This document shows, piece by piece, positions 1 to 9,063 of a DNA stretch of 48,624 nt. The translations under genes and the position numbers were made by a program. Each line of letters opens with the position of its first letter. The stretch's first letter is position 1. The stretch is taken from NCBI GenBank assembly GCA_019187495.1, contig JABAQN010000028.1, forward strand, positions 1-48,624, given 5' to 3'. This stretch comes from Steroidobacteraceae bacterium. Lineage in GTDB: Bacteria > Pseudomonadota > Gammaproteobacteria > Steroidobacterales > Steroidobacteraceae. Under the pieces are notes generated by a model. The model was given only the letters and a program-made list of their open reading frames with translations. It did no database searches and had not been told where the DNA came from.

Positions 1-889
1 CCTCGGCTTTCGCTGGCATGATGAGCGCGCGCTGCGCCGCCTGGGGGCCGGTTGCTTTCTCGCCGTGTCGGCCGGCAACGCTGCGCGCAACGCCGGCATC
101 GCACACCTCACCTGGCGCCCGCGCGCCGGGCGGCAGCGCAGAGCCCCCGACGTCGCGCTCATCGGCAAGGGCGTGCTGTTCGACACCGGCGGCAACAACC
201 TGAAGCCCCACCGGGGCATGCTCGACATGCATACCGACATGGCGGGCAGCGCCGTCGCGCTCGCGACGCTCATCGCGCTCGCCGAACTGCGCGCGCCATT
301 CGGGGTCGATGCGTGGCTCGCGATCACCGAGAACCGGATCGGGCCCGCGGCCTATCGCCCGCAGGATGTGCTGCGCGCGCTGAACGGCGTCACGGTGCAG
401 GTCATCCATACCGACGCCGAGGGCCGGCTCGTGCTCGCCGACACGCTCGCCCTCGCCGCACGCACGCGGCCGCGCCTGGTGCTCGATTTCGCGACCCTCA
501 CCGGCACGTGCGAATACGCGCTCACGGAACGCATGAGTGGCCTGTTCACCAACGCACCGCAGCACCTGCCCGAGTTCATCGGCGCGGGCGAGGCGAGCGG
601 CGAGCGCGTGTGGAATTTTCCGATGGACCCCGACTTCGACAGCGATATCGAGAGCACGGTCGCCGATGTCGCGCAGTGCGCGAGCGAGGCGAAGGGCGAC
701 CACATCCTCGGCGCGCGCTTCCTCGCGCGCTTCGTGCCGCAGGGCACGCCATGGGCGCACCTCGACCTCTCGGCAGCGGTGCGCAAGGGCGGTCTCGCGC
801 ACGTGCCCGGTGACATCACGGGTTTCGGCGTGCGCTACGCGCTCGAACTGCTGCTCGGCACCCGGATCCTAGCGAAACTCGCCCCATGA
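1..889 (+). CDS. M17 family leucyl aminopeptidase, 3' part (partial)
   Basis: The frame is open from base 2 at the left edge, so the N-terminal domain and start lie outside the window. About 295 residues of the catalytic domain are seen. Family motifs present are [10 protein letters not shown] with the metal-binding Lys and Asp, an LKP motif, a DMAGSA segment and the TDAEGRL signature carrying the metal-binding Asp and Glu and the catalytic Arg. The residue before TDAEGRL is His where most M17 enzymes have Asn, and the usual ENMP stretch is ENRIGP. M17 enzymes are cytoplasmic two-metal aminopeptidases of peptide turnover; the exact specificity cannot be told. The stop overlaps the pyrC start (ATGA), which implies cotranscription. 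Confidence 0.85.
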   Translation, partial: LGFRWHDERALRRLGAGCFLAVSAGNAARNAGIAHLTWRPRAGRQRRAPDVALIGKGVLFDTGGNNLKPHRGMLDMHTDMAGSAVALATLIALAELRAPFGVDAWLAITENRIGPAAYRPQDVLRALNGVTVQVIHTDAEGRLVLADTLALAARTRPRLVLDFATLTGTCEYALTERMSGLFTNAPQHLPEFIGAGEASGERVWNFPMDPDFDSDIESTVADVAQCASEAKGDHILGARFLARFVPQGTPWAHLDLSAAVRKGGLAHVPGDITGFGVRYALELLLGTRILAKLAP

Positions 890-1926
890 GGCTGACGATC
901 CGCCGCCCCGACGACTGGCACCTGCACCTGCGGGATGGCGCCGCGCTCGCCGCGGTGCTGCCGCACACCGCCGCGCGCTTCGCGCGCGCCATCGTGATGC
1001 CGAACCTCGCGCCACCGGTCACGACGACCGCGGAAGCGGCGGCCTATCGCGCCCGGATCCTCGCGGCGCTGCCGCCGGGAGCGGCATTCGAACCGCTGAT
1101 GGCGCTCTACCTGACGGATCGCACCACGCCCGCGGACATCGACCGCGCCCGCGCGAGCGGCATCGTGCACGGCTGCAAGCTCTATCCCGCGGGCGCGACG
1201 ACGCACTCGGCCGCGGGCGTCACCGACATCCGCCGCCTCGACGATACGCTCGCGCGCATGGCCGAAGCCGGCATGCCGCTGCAGGTCCATGGCGAGGTGA
1301 CCGCGGCCGACGTCGACATCTTCGATCGTGAGGCGCGCTTCATCGAGGCGGTGCTCGCACCGCTCGTCGCGCGCCTGCCGCGGCTGCGCATCGTGTTCGA
1401 GCACATCACGACGCGTGTCGCGGTCGATTTCGTGCGCGGATCGCACGACGGCATCGCCGCGACCATCACGCCGCAGCACCTCTCGCTGTCGCGCAACGCG
1501 CTGTTCGCCGGCGGGATACGCCCGCACCTCTACTGCCTGCCGATCCTCAAGACGGAGCCCGACCGGCGCGCGCTGCTCGAAGCCGCCGTGAGCGGCCATC
1601 CGCGTTACTTCCTCGGCACGGACAGCGCACCGCACGCACGGCGCACGAAAGAGAACGCCTGCGGTTGCGCCGGCATCTATTCGGCACATGCCGGCATCGA
1701 GTTCTACGCGGAGGCGTTCGAGGCCGCCGGTGCGCTGTCGCAGCTCGAGGCGTTTGCGTCGCATCACGGGGCCGACTTCTACGGCCTGCCGCGAAACGCG
1801 GGGACGATCACGCTCGTCAGGGAACCCTGGACCGTCCCGGCAGGTTACCCGTTCGGCGACGACACGCTCGTGCCGTGGCGCGCGGGCGAGACGCTCGCGT
1901 GGCGACTCGAGGGCGCCGCGCCTTGA
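886..1926 (+). CDS. pyrC: Dihydroorotase (type II, PyrC)
   Basis: Cytoplasmic enzyme of de novo pyrimidine synthesis that cyclises carbamoyl aspartate to dihydroorotate. It has 346 aa, close to the 348 of E. coli PyrC. The N-terminal metal-binding motif DWHLHLRDG is intact. The lysine that becomes carboxylated is Lys98 in [11 protein letters not shown], and the later FEHITT and LGTDSAPH segments supply the remaining His and Asp ligands. The ATG overlaps the stop of the aminopeptidase gene by 4 bp, so translation is probably coupled. rnt follows within a few bases. Confidence 0.97.
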   Translation: MRLTIRRPDDWHLHLRDGAALAAVLPHTAARFARAIVMPNLAPPVTTTAEAAAYRARILAALPPGAAFEPLMALYLTDRTTPADIDRARASGIVHGCKLYPAGATTHSAAGVTDIRRLDDTLARMAEAGMPLQVHGEVTAADVDIFDREARFIEAVLAPLVARLPRLRIVFEHITTRVAVDFVRGSHDGIAATITPQHLSLSRNALFAGGIRPHLYCLPILKTEPDRRALLEAAVSGHPRYFLGTDSAPHARRTKENACGCAGIYSAHAGIEFYAEAFEAAGALSQLEAFASHHGADFYGLPRNAGTITLVREPWTVPAGYPFGDDTLVPWRAGETLAWRLEGAAP

Positions 1927-1937
1927 GCACGATCACG

Positions 1938-2609
1938 ATGTCGCGGCGATTCCGCGGCTTCCTGCCCGTCGTCGTCGATGTCGAGACGGGCGGCTTCAGC
2001 TCGTCCACCGATGCCCTGCTCGAAATCGCCGCCGTGATGATCGGGCTCGATGCCGACGGCAACCTGTGCCGGGGCGAGAGCCACGCCTATCACGTCCAGC
2101 CGTTCGAGGGCGCGAACATCGAACCGGCGGCGCTGGCCGTCAACGGCATCGATCCGTTCCACCCGCTGCGCCCGGCGATTGCGGAGCGCGACGCGCTGCA
2201 GAGGATATTCCGCGACGTGCGCACGGCGATGCGCGGCGCAGGATGCCGGCGCGCCGTGCTCGTCGGCCACAACGCCGCATTCGATCTCGGCTTCCTGAAC
2301 GCCGCGGTCGCACGTACCGACATCAAGCGCAACCCGTTCCACCCGTTCTCGTGCTTCGACACCGCGACACTCGCCGGCGTTGCACTCGGGCAGACCGTGC
2401 TCGCGAAAGCAACGGTGGTGGCCAACATCGACTGGGATTCATCTTGCGCGCATTCGGCGCGCTACGACGCAGAGCGTACCGCCGACCTTTTCTGCTCGAT
2501 CGCGAACGCCTCGCGCGACAGCTACCTGCGCGCCGAGGAGCGCGCGCGCCTCCTTGGCTGGATCGAACCCGCACCCGCCGAAGCGGTCCCCGAAGACCCG
2601 GAGCCCTGA
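1938..2609 (+). CDS. rnt: Ribonuclease T
   Basis: DEDD-family 3'-5' exoribonuclease that trims tRNA and 5S rRNA 3' ends and turns over tRNA CCA ends. The product is 223 aa from ATG 1938. A TTG at 1923 overlapping the pyrC stop is an in-frame alternative that would add five residues. It aligns closely with E. coli RNase T from [17 protein letters not shown] onward. Catalytic acidic residues are visible in DVETGG, in the HNAAFDLGF segment and in [10 protein letters not shown]. The [16 protein letters not shown] block is characteristic. RNase T is restricted mainly to Gammaproteobacteria. It lies directly behind pyrC and converges with grxD. Confidence 0.96.
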   Translation: MSRRFRGFLPVVVDVETGGFSSSTDALLEIAAVMIGLDADGNLCRGESHAYHVQPFEGANIEPAALAVNGIDPFHPLRPAIAERDALQRIFRDVRTAMRGAGCRRAVLVGHNAAFDLGFLNAAVARTDIKRNPFHPFSCFDTATLAGVALGQTVLAKATVVANIDWDSSCAHSARYDAERTADLFCSIANASRDSYLRAEERARLLGWIEPAPAEAVPEDPEP

Positions 2610-2627
2610 AGCCCCGGCGCACTCTGG

Positions 2628-2966
2628 CTACTCGCCGCTGGCCGCCCGCTGTCCGCCGCCCTCGGCGCCGTGCAGCACCTTGGCCAACTCGCCGCTGCGA
2701 TACATCTCGACGATGATGTCGCAGCCGCCGACCAGTTCGCCGTTCACGTACAGCTGCGGATAGGTCGGCCAGTTCGAATAGCGCTTCAGTTCATCGCGCA
2801 GTTCGGGATCCTCGAAAATGTTCACGTAGGCGTACTTCGCGCCGACCGTGCGCAGCACCGTCGCAACCTGGGCGGAGAAACCGCATTGCGGGAAATCGGG
2901 CGTGCCTTTCATGAAGAGCACGACGGGGGAAGCCAGGTGATGCTTGATGCGTTCGGCGACGTCCAT
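2628..2966 (-). CDS. grxD: Monothiol glutaredoxin (Grx4 type)
   Basis: Monothiol CGFS-type glutaredoxin that carries and transfers [2Fe-2S] clusters with glutathione. The product is 112 aa. It shows the family features in order: Lys20 in FMKGTP, the CGFS active site at residues 28-31, the cis-proline motif WPTYPQLYV, and the GGCDII glutathione-binding segment. ATG 2966 was chosen because the family N-terminus begins here and AGAGGA lies at good spacing upstream. The open frame continues upstream but without homology. A strong promoter sits 47 bp upstream of the start. It is convergent with rnt. Confidence 0.95.
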   Translation of the reverse strand: MDVAERIKHHLASPVVLFMKGTPDFPQCGFSAQVATVLRTVGAKYAYVNIFEDPELRDELKRYSNWPTYPQLYVNGELVGGCDIIVEMYRSGELAKVLHGAEGGGQRAASGE

Positions 2967-3012
2967 TCCAGTCCTCTTGCGCGGTGCGCGCGGGTAGCTC
3001 GGGCAACATTGA

Positions 3013-3041
3013 ATTATGGGGGCACCGCGCCTATTCTTCAA
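3013..3041 (-). promoter_or_regulatory. Sigma70-type promoter of grxD
   Basis: Read on the minus strand, TTGAAG is followed by exactly 17 bp and CATAAT (5 of 6 to the -10 consensus). The predicted start near 3006 leaves a leader of about 40 nt that contains the AGAGGA ribosome site of grxD. Confidence 0.65.
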
Positions 3042-3093
3042 ACGGCCCCGGGGAGGGCCTGCGCCTACACAATAATCAGGGAGCACACGCGCA

Positions 3094-3696
3094 ATGAAGA
3101 TCCTCTCGAATCACCGTTACGCCCTCGTCACGGGCGTCGTACTCGCCATCATCCTCGCCTTCGCGATCGGCGGCGTCGGCTTCAACCGGCTCGCCGTCGC
3201 GCGCTGGATCCATATCGTCGCGGGCGTGTTCTGGATCGGCCTGCTCTACTATTTCAACGCGGTGCAGACCCCCGCCCTCGCGGTGGCTGCCGCGGACAAG
3301 GGTGGCCCGGGAGGCGCCGGCATTTCGAAATACGTGGCGCCGCGCGCCCTCTTCTGGTTCCGCTGGTCCGCGCTCGTCACCTGGCTTGCCGGCGCGTGGT
3401 ACCTGGGTGACAGCCGGAATTTCGTCGGCGCGTTCCTGCTCGGCCTCACGAGCGATCCGGTGAACCACTACCAGCTCGTGATCGGCACGGGCGCCTGGCT
3501 CGGCACGATCATGCTGTTCAATGTCTGGGTCCTCATCTGGCCGAACCAGAAGAAGGTGCTCGGCATCGTCAGCGCCACCGATGCGCAGAAGGCCGCCGCG
3601 CGCGTCGTCGCCGGCAATGCCTCGAGGGTGAACTTCATCCTCTCGATCCCGATGCTGATGTGCATGGCGAGCGCGTTCCACGGCTTGCCGTTCTGA
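3094..3696 (+). CDS. PuuD-like integral membrane protein (urate oxidase N-terminal domain family)
   Basis: A 200-aa protein with about five hydrophobic segments (roughly residues 10-28, 36-56, 88-106, 128-150 and 178-195). The segment RWIHIVAGVFWIGLLYYFNAV matches the membrane domain found at the N-terminus of PuuD-type urate hydroxylases. It carries the conserved His at the start of a membrane helix, but there is no cytochrome c domain. Stand-alone versions are common in proteobacteria and their function is not established, so urate oxidation should not be assumed. AGGGAG lies 11 bp before the ATG. nadC overlaps its end by 37 bp. Confidence 0.7.
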   Translation: MKILSNHRYALVTGVVLAIILAFAIGGVGFNRLAVARWIHIVAGVFWIGLLYYFNAVQTPALAVAAADKGGPGGAGISKYVAPRALFWFRWSALVTWLAGAWYLGDSRNFVGAFLLGLTSDPVNHYQLVIGTGAWLGTIMLFNVWVLIWPNQKKVLGIVSATDAQKAAARVVAGNASRVNFILSIPMLMCMASAFHGLPF

Positions 3697-4541
3697 GCAG
3701 CCTGCCGCCCGACATCGACGCCCAGGTGGCCGCCGCGCTGCGTGAAGACGTGGCCGGCGGCGACGTCACCGCGGCGCTCGTTCCGGCGCAGCAGCGGGTC
3801 GTCGCCGAAGTGATCGCGCGCGAGGCGGCCGTGCTCTGCGGCGCGCCGTGGTTCGATCGCGTCTTCCGCTCGCTCGATCCGTCGATCCGCATCGAATGGT
3901 CGGCGGCCGACGGGGAGCGGATCGCGGCGGATTCCCGCGTATGCCGCCTGTCGGGACGCGCCCGGCCGATCCTCACCGGCGAGCGCACGGCGCTCAATTT
4001 CCTGCAGACCCTGTCGGGAACGGCGACGGCGGCGCGGCATTATGTCGATGCGGTCGCGGGCACGGGCTGCACGATCCTCGATACGCGCAAGACCGTGCCC
4101 GGGTTGCGCCTCGCGCAGAAGTACGCCGTGCGCTGCGGCGGCGCGCAGAACCATCGTCTCGGCCTGCACGATCGCGTGCTGATCAAGGAGAACCACATCG
4201 CGGCCGCGGGTTCGATCGCGGCCGCGGTCGCCGCCGCGCGGCGCCTGTCGCCGGGCATTCCGGTCGAAGTCGAAGTGGAAAGCCTCGCCGAGTTCGAGGA
4301 AGCGCTGGCGGCGGCTCCCGAGGTCATCATGCTCGACGAGTTTTCGCTGGCCGACATGCGCACCGCGGTTGCGCGCAACCGCGCCCTCGGCCGGCACGCG
4401 AAGCTCGAAGCCTCCGGCAGCGTCACGCTCGGGACGATCCGCACGGTGGCGGATACCGGCGTCGATTTCATCTCCGTGGGCGCGATCACGAAGCACGTGC
4501 GCGCGCTCGACCTGTCGCTGCGCATTACGGAAGCTTCATGA
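3660..4541 (+). CDS. nadC: Nicotinate-nucleotide pyrophosphorylase (carboxylating)
   Basis: Converts quinolinate and PRPP to nicotinate mononucleotide, the entry point of de novo NAD synthesis. It has 293 aa from GTG 3660 (E. coli 297). Recognisable segments are the TGERTALNFLQTLSG motif, the active-site stretch around TRKTVPGLR, and the QNHRLGLHDRVLIKENH block carrying substrate-binding Arg, His and Lys. The C-terminal EASGSVTLGTI barrel segment is also present. The GTG start lies inside the preceding gene and has no clear ribosome site. The first recognisable residues begin near 3693, so the exact start is uncertain. Confidence 0.94.
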   Translation: MHGERVPRLAVLSSLPPDIDAQVAAALREDVAGGDVTAALVPAQQRVVAEVIAREAAVLCGAPWFDRVFRSLDPSIRIEWSAADGERIAADSRVCRLSGRARPILTGERTALNFLQTLSGTATAARHYVDAVAGTGCTILDTRKTVPGLRLAQKYAVRCGGAQNHRLGLHDRVLIKENHIAAAGSIAAAVAAARRLSPGIPVEVEVESLAEFEEALAAAPEVIMLDEFSLADMRTAVARNRALGRHAKLEASGSVTLGTIRTVADTGVDFISVGAITKHVRALDLSLRITEAS

Positions 4542-4629
4542 ACCCGTAACGGGTGCGTCAGCGCCCGTCGCCTACGCTGTCTCCCACGCTGCAGCGTGCA
4601 GCATCCCAGGACAGAGACGGAGTACCACG

Positions 4630-4851
4630 ATGAAATTGCTTCCCCTCGGCATGGCGCTGGCCCTGATCACGACCGGCGTCGCGTTTGCCGCCCCCTCGAC
4701 CCCGCCGACCGCCGCAGCTCCCGCGTCCGCCATGCCCGCCGCGCACAAGTCCGCGAAGGAATGCGCGAAGGAAGCGACGGAGAAGAAGCTGACCGGCAAG
4801 GCGCACGGCGAGTTCGTGAAGAAGTGCGAGAAGGGCGAAACCACGAAGTAG
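4630..4851 (+). CDS. Small exported PsiF-repeat protein
   Basis: A 73-aa protein with a signal peptide (Lys2, hydrophobic core, AFA cleavage site near residue 20), a Pro/Ala-rich linker and one Lys-rich repeat of the form KECAKEATEKKLTG...FVKKC. Two cysteines about 22 residues apart match the PsiF repeat. E. coli PsiF carries two such repeats in 106 aa; this one has a single copy. PsiF is phosphate-starvation induced in E. coli but its function is unknown. I see no convincing Pho box upstream. A long hairpin follows the stop. Confidence 0.75.
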   Translation: MKLLPLGMALALITTGVAFAAPSTPPTAAAPASAMPAAHKSAKECAKEATEKKLTGKAHGEFVKKCEKGETTK

Positions 4852-4856
4852 CCCTG

Positions 4857-4891
4857 GGCCGTACGGCGCCCGCCCCCGGCGCCGCACGGCC
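4857..4891. terminator. Hairpin between convergent psiF-like and kinase genes
   Basis: A 14-bp stem with one mismatch and a 7-nt C-rich loop (CGCCCCC), followed on the plus strand only by TTCCTT rather than a full U tract. It lies between two convergent stops, so it may serve both strands. Confidence 0.45.
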
Positions 4892-4900
4892 TTCCTTGCA

Positions 4901-6265
4901 CTAAGCCGGCGGTGCTGCGGGCAGCTCGCACCGCACCCGCAGCCCCCCGCCGGTCCCGTCCTCGAGTTGCACCTTGCCGCCGTGCAGCCGGGCGATCGCC
5001 GCGACCAGCGCGAGTCCCAATCCCGATCCAGGCAACTGCGCATCGCGTTCGAGGCGACCGAACGGCGCGAGGGCGCGTTCCCGCTCGCCATCCGCGATGC
5101 CGGGCCCGTCGTCGATCACATCGAGCCGGGCCACCTGGCCCTCGAGGGACGTCTCGACCTTGAGCCGCCCGCCACGGGGCACGTACTTGATGGCGTTTTC
5201 GAGCAGGTTCGCGATGAGCTGCGCGAGCAGCTGGCGGGTGCCCATGATCCACGCCGGTGCGCAGTGCGCTTCGAGCGCGAGCCCGCTTTCGAGCGCGAGG
5301 GGTTCGTACAGCGTCACCACCTCGGCGGCGAGCGCGCCGAGGTCGAGCCGCTCGGTGCGCTCGCCGGCGACGCCGGATTCCGCCTCCGCGATCTGCAGCA
5401 GCGTGGCGAGTGTTTCCTGCACGCGGTCGATATCGCCGACGGCGGATTCGATCTCGGCATGCACCGCCGCGGGTACGCCCGGATCGGCGAGGCGTGACTC
5501 GAGGCGCATGCGCGCCCGGTGCAGCGGTGCGCGCAGATCGTGCGCGGCGCTGTCGAACGTCGCCTTGACGGCGCGCGTCTGGTGCTCGATGCGCTCGAGC
5601 ATCGAGTTCACGGCCGTCGCGAGGCGATCGAACTCGTCGTGTGTCCCGCGCGTCGCGAGGCGCCGGGACAGGTCACCATCCATGATCTGCCGGCAGGTCG
5701 CGGCCAGCGCGCCCACCCGCGCGGTGACGCGCCGCTCGTAGAGGTAGGCGAGCGCCGCGGCGAGCAGTGCCGCGAGCCCGACGCTCCACGCGGCCGCCAT
5801 GCGCAGGCTGCCCAGGAAGTGCTGGCGATCGGTCACGTCCGTACCGACGAGCAGCCGATGGGACGCGTCGATCGGCTCGAGCAGCGCACGCACCGGATGC
5901 GTCGTCGTCCGGTGGCCTTCGTGCGCGACGATCGCAAATTCGACCCGTGCGGTGGCCGGTTCCGCCGAAAACGGCCAGGCCGTCAGGTTGCCCGCGAGCG
6001 GCTCGTCGTTCGGCCCGACGAGGAGATACACGGCGCCGTTGCGACCCCAGCTGCCGGCGCGCCGGTCGAGGGTCGCGGCGAGTGCCGACAAGCCGCCGGT
6101 CGCGAAATCGTCGCGCAGGCCGTCGAACTCGGCGTCGATCACGTTGTCGACGTCGCGCGCGAGCACCTGCGCCGTGAGGAAATAGACCGAGGCGATCAGC
6201 GCCGCGACGCCGGCTGCGAACAGCAGGCCGTAGATCATCGCGAGCCGCGATGCGGAAGTCGGCAT
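4901..6265 (-). CDS. Membrane sensor histidine kinase
   Basis: A 454-aa two-component kinase. It has a membrane helix at residues 9-31, a periplasmic domain of about 120 aa, a second helix at about 157-175, a HAMP domain to about 230, a HisKA domain with phospho-acceptor His242 in HDLRAP, and an HATPase_c domain with N, DDGPGI and GSGLGLA boxes. Its layout resembles QseC/PmrB-type kinases of the OmpR class. The signal is unknown. Its ATG overlaps the stop of the response-regulator gene by a few bases, so the two are translated from one message. Confidence 0.9.
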   Translation of the reverse strand: MPTSASRLAMIYGLLFAAGVAALIASVYFLTAQVLARDVDNVIDAEFDGLRDDFATGGLSALAATLDRRAGSWGRNGAVYLLVGPNDEPLAGNLTAWPFSAEPATARVEFAIVAHEGHRTTTHPVRALLEPIDASHRLLVGTDVTDRQHFLGSLRMAAAWSVGLAALLAAALAYLYERRVTARVGALAATCRQIMDGDLSRRLATRGTHDEFDRLATAVNSMLERIEHQTRAVKATFDSAAHDLRAPLHRARMRLESRLADPGVPAAVHAEIESAVGDIDRVQETLATLLQIAEAESGVAGERTERLDLGALAAEVVTLYEPLALESGLALEAHCAPAWIMGTRQLLAQLIANLLENAIKYVPRGGRLKVETSLEGQVARLDVIDDGPGIADGERERALAPFGRLERDAQLPGSGLGLALVAAIARLHGGKVQLEDGTGGGLRVRCELPAAPPA

Positions 6266-6939
6266 CAGGCCGCGCGCAGCATGTAGCCGGCGCCGCGCAC
6301 GGTGTGGATCAGCGGCCGCTCGAAATCACGATCCACAGCGCGGCGCAGCCGGCTCACGTGCACGTCGACCACGTTGGTGTGCGGATCGAAATTGAAATCC
6401 CATACTTCCTCGAGCAGCATCGTGCGCGTGACGACCTGCCCGGCCCGTCGCAGCAGCACCTCGAGCAGCTGGAATTCCTTGGCGGTGAGTTCGATCCGGC
6501 GACCGCCACGGGTCACCTGGCGCGACAGCAGGTCCATTTCGAGGTCGCCGGCCACGAGGCGCGCGCTGTCGGGCGGCGCCTGGCTGCGGCGCAGCCGCAC
6601 CTCGATTCGCGCGAGCAGTTCCGAGAACGAGAACGGCTTCGTCAGGTAATCGTCACCGCCGGCCTTGAGCCCCGCGACCCGGTCGTCGACGGAGCCGAGC
6701 GCCGAGAGGATGAGCACCGGAACCTGGTTGCCGTTCCGTCGCAGCACGGCAACGAGCGACAGGCCATCGAGGAATGGCAGCATCCGGTCGGCGATCACGA
6801 GGTCATAGCGCGACTCGGTCGCCTTGAACAGGCCATCGCGCCCGTCGCGCGCGTGGTCGACGGTATAGCCCGCTTCCCGCAGGCCGCGCAGCACGTATTC
6901 CGCGGCATCCACGTCATCCTCGACGAGCAGCAATCGCAT
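6265..6939 (-). CDS. OmpR/PhoB-family response regulator
   Basis: A 224-aa regulator with an N-terminal receiver domain (acidic pocket Glu7-Asp8-Asp9, phospho-acceptor Asp51 in IADRMLP, conserved Lys101 in TKPF) and a C-terminal winged-helix domain ending HTVRGAGYML. The cognate kinase gene overlaps downstream. The amidohydrolase gene ends only 12 bp upstream, so the pair is probably cotranscribed with it. The target promoters are unknown. Confidence 0.93.
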   Translation of the reverse strand: MRLLLVEDDVDAAEYVLRGLREAGYTVDHARDGRDGLFKATESRYDLVIADRMLPFLDGLSLVAVLRRNGNQVPVLILSALGSVDDRVAGLKAGGDDYLTKPFSFSELLARIEVRLRRSQAPPDSARLVAGDLEMDLLSRQVTRGGRRIELTAKEFQLLEVLLRRAGQVVTRTMLLEEVWDFNFDPHTNVVDVHVSRLRRAVDRDFERPLIHTVRGAGYMLRAA

Positions 6940-6951
6940 CGCAGGCCTCCG

Positions 6952-8982
6952 TCAGGGCTTCGAAATGGCCGGCGGATCGGCGAACCGGCGTATCCCGAGT
7001 GCCTCGTGGATTTCGGCCGGAAACCAGGCGACGCCCGCTTTCATGACGAGACTGACACGCCGGATGTCCGAAATGTTCCGCGTCGGATCGCCCTCGACGA
7101 GGATCAGGTCGGCCCGCTTGCCACGCGCGATCGAACCGCGGTCCGGCCAGACGCCGAGCACCCGGGCGCCATTGCGCGTGGCGATGCGGATCGCCTCGGC
7201 CGGCGGGATGCCCGCCCTCACCTCGAGCTCGAGCTCGCGGTGCAGCGTGAAGCCGCCAATGTCGTCCGTGCCGGCGAGGATCGGGATCCCGGCCTGGTAC
7301 GCGCGGCCGGCGAACTGCAGCAGCTTCTCGTAGCCGGCGTGGTAGCGCGCGACCCTGGCGCGCGGGATGTCCATGGTATTCGTGGCCCAGGCACGGGCGA
7401 GCGCGACCGGCACGTGGTCCGCGACCATCGCAAAGGTGGGGTTCGGCTGGCCCGCGGCCTGCTGGAACATGTACTCGAAGGTCGCGAGCGTGAGGTCGAG
7501 CGTGGTGCCGCGCTCCTTCAGCAGCCGCAGGAAGTCCTGCACGGCCGGGGAGTCGAGGTCGACGTCCGCGGCCCGCTCGCCGATCAGGTAGAAGCGTGCG
7601 AGCGTGCGTGTGTCGGTATCCGGCGCGACGAAGAAATTGAGCATCATCTGGTTGACGTGCTGCAATTCATCGTACCCCGCGCGCACGGCGTCCTCGGCGC
7701 GCGCGAACGCCGGCACGTGCCCGCTGACGCGCAGGCCGCGCTCGTGCGCGTACTGCGCGAGCGGCGCCATCCATTCCGGGCGTATCGAATTGTAGAGCTT
7801 CACCTGCGGGTAGCCGCGCTGCGCATACCAGTCGACCGCTGCCTGGGCTTCGGCGAGGTTCTTCACGACGAAATCGGCGCGCGCGGCAAAGGGGCTGTCA
7901 CCCTCGATGAAACCGGCCGCGATGACTTCGGGCCCCGCGAGGCGGCCGGCGGCGAGGTCGTGCCGCAGCTGCGCGAGCGTGCGGTTGTCGTTGCCCATGT
8001 CGCGCACGGTGGTGACGCCGCCGGCGAGATCCAGCAGCACGTTCCACGCATCCTCGTGCGCGTGCATGTCGAAAAGGCCCGGCAGCAGCGCGCGTCCCGC
8101 GCCGTCGATGGCCGGCATCGCCCCGGTCGCCTCTGATCCGGCGGGATAGAGTGCCGCGATCCGCCCTTCGTGCACATACACATCCTGCGGGGCCGACAAT
8201 GCCGCCCGGTCGCTGTCGAACACGCGGACATTGCGGATCACGAACTCGTCGCCGAGCGGATGCGCGAGGCGCGTCGCGAGCGCTTCGAGGAGGCGCTTCT
8301 CTGCATCCTTCTGCAACGGCTCGAGCACCGCGGCATCCGTGGTCCAGCCGCGCGGGGCGACGATCATGTAGCCCGGCGCGATCACGGCGAACAGTTGCCG
8401 CCCGGCGTCGTCGGTGAGCCAGATGAAGGTCGGCTGCACCGAGGCGCCGCGCACGGCATAGAGCGCGACCGCGCGCCTCTCGGCGCCGTGCGTCACCGTC
8501 GCCGCCGCGAGCTTCTCGATCGACAGTTCGCCGGCCGGAAGCGCCGCCATCGCGCGCCCGCCGCCGGCGAGCAGCGCGCGCGCGATGGCGGCATCGGCCT
8601 CGAAGCTCGCCTCGACGGGGATGTATTGCGCGGCGCCGTCGAGCCGCCGCTCGCCCCGATCGGCCGTCGAGCGCCAGCTCGCACGCTCCTTCCCGCGGGT
8701 GAAACGCTCGTCGATCTTCGAACCGAAGGTCGAGGTGCCCATGACGCGAAAGGATGCGAACGTGCCGTCGCGGGCGACCTCGATCCGCTCCTCGAGGTCC
8801 GGCCCGCGGCCGTTATTGCGATACGACAGCGTCGTCGTGATCGCACCATCCGGCCCCACGCGCGTCGCCTGGTGGCCCGAGACCTTGCCTGCGAAGGCGA
8901 TGTCGTATTCGCTGACCCCGGCGGCCTGCGCGGCACCGGCGCCGCCGAGCACCGCGGCCAGCATGAACAGGATGATTCGCAT
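6952..8982 (-). CDS. Exported amidohydrolase-superfamily protein
   Basis: A 676-aa protein with a signal peptide (cleavage near AQA, residues 18-20), a family-specific N-terminal region of about 240 aa, and an amidohydrolase domain. The domain shows the first metal motif MHAHED, a possible bridging Lys in VKLYNS, His in SGHVPAF and LQHVN, and Asp in AGTDDIG. It ends in the beta-sandwich segment GKRADLILVEGDP. It is probably a periplasmic imidazolonepropionase/prolidase-like hydrolase of unknown substrate. A two-component system follows on the same strand after 12 bp, which suggests that the regulator answers to the enzyme's substrate or product. Confidence 0.85.
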   Translation of the reverse strand: MRIILFMLAAVLGGAGAAQAAGVSEYDIAFAGKVSGHQATRVGPDGAITTTLSYRNNGRGPDLEERIEVARDGTFASFRVMGTSTFGSKIDERFTRGKERASWRSTADRGERRLDGAAQYIPVEASFEADAAIARALLAGGGRAMAALPAGELSIEKLAAATVTHGAERRAVALYAVRGASVQPTFIWLTDDAGRQLFAVIAPGYMIVAPRGWTTDAAVLEPLQKDAEKRLLEALATRLAHPLGDEFVIRNVRVFDSDRAALSAPQDVYVHEGRIAALYPAGSEATGAMPAIDGAGRALLPGLFDMHAHEDAWNVLLDLAGGVTTVRDMGNDNRTLAQLRHDLAAGRLAGPEVIAAGFIEGDSPFAARADFVVKNLAEAQAAVDWYAQRGYPQVKLYNSIRPEWMAPLAQYAHERGLRVSGHVPAFARAEDAVRAGYDELQHVNQMMLNFFVAPDTDTRTLARFYLIGERAADVDLDSPAVQDFLRLLKERGTTLDLTLATFEYMFQQAAGQPNPTFAMVADHVPVALARAWATNTMDIPRARVARYHAGYEKLLQFAGRAYQAGIPILAGTDDIGGFTLHRELELEVRAGIPPAEAIRIATRNGARVLGVWPDRGSIARGKRADLILVEGDPTRNISDIRRVSLVMKAGVAWFPAEIHEALGIRRFADPPAISKP

Positions 8983-9063
8983 CGGAGCCCCCCTTGCCCG
9001 GCTGCGGGCCGCAAAGGGTGGCAGTGTAGCCCTCCGCGCGGCGCACGGCCGCGCGCGGACACT

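Noticed and set aside
9030-9058. GC hairpin after the GGDEF-EAL gene as a terminator
   Set aside because: No U tract follows and such palindromes are frequent in this GC-rich DNA.
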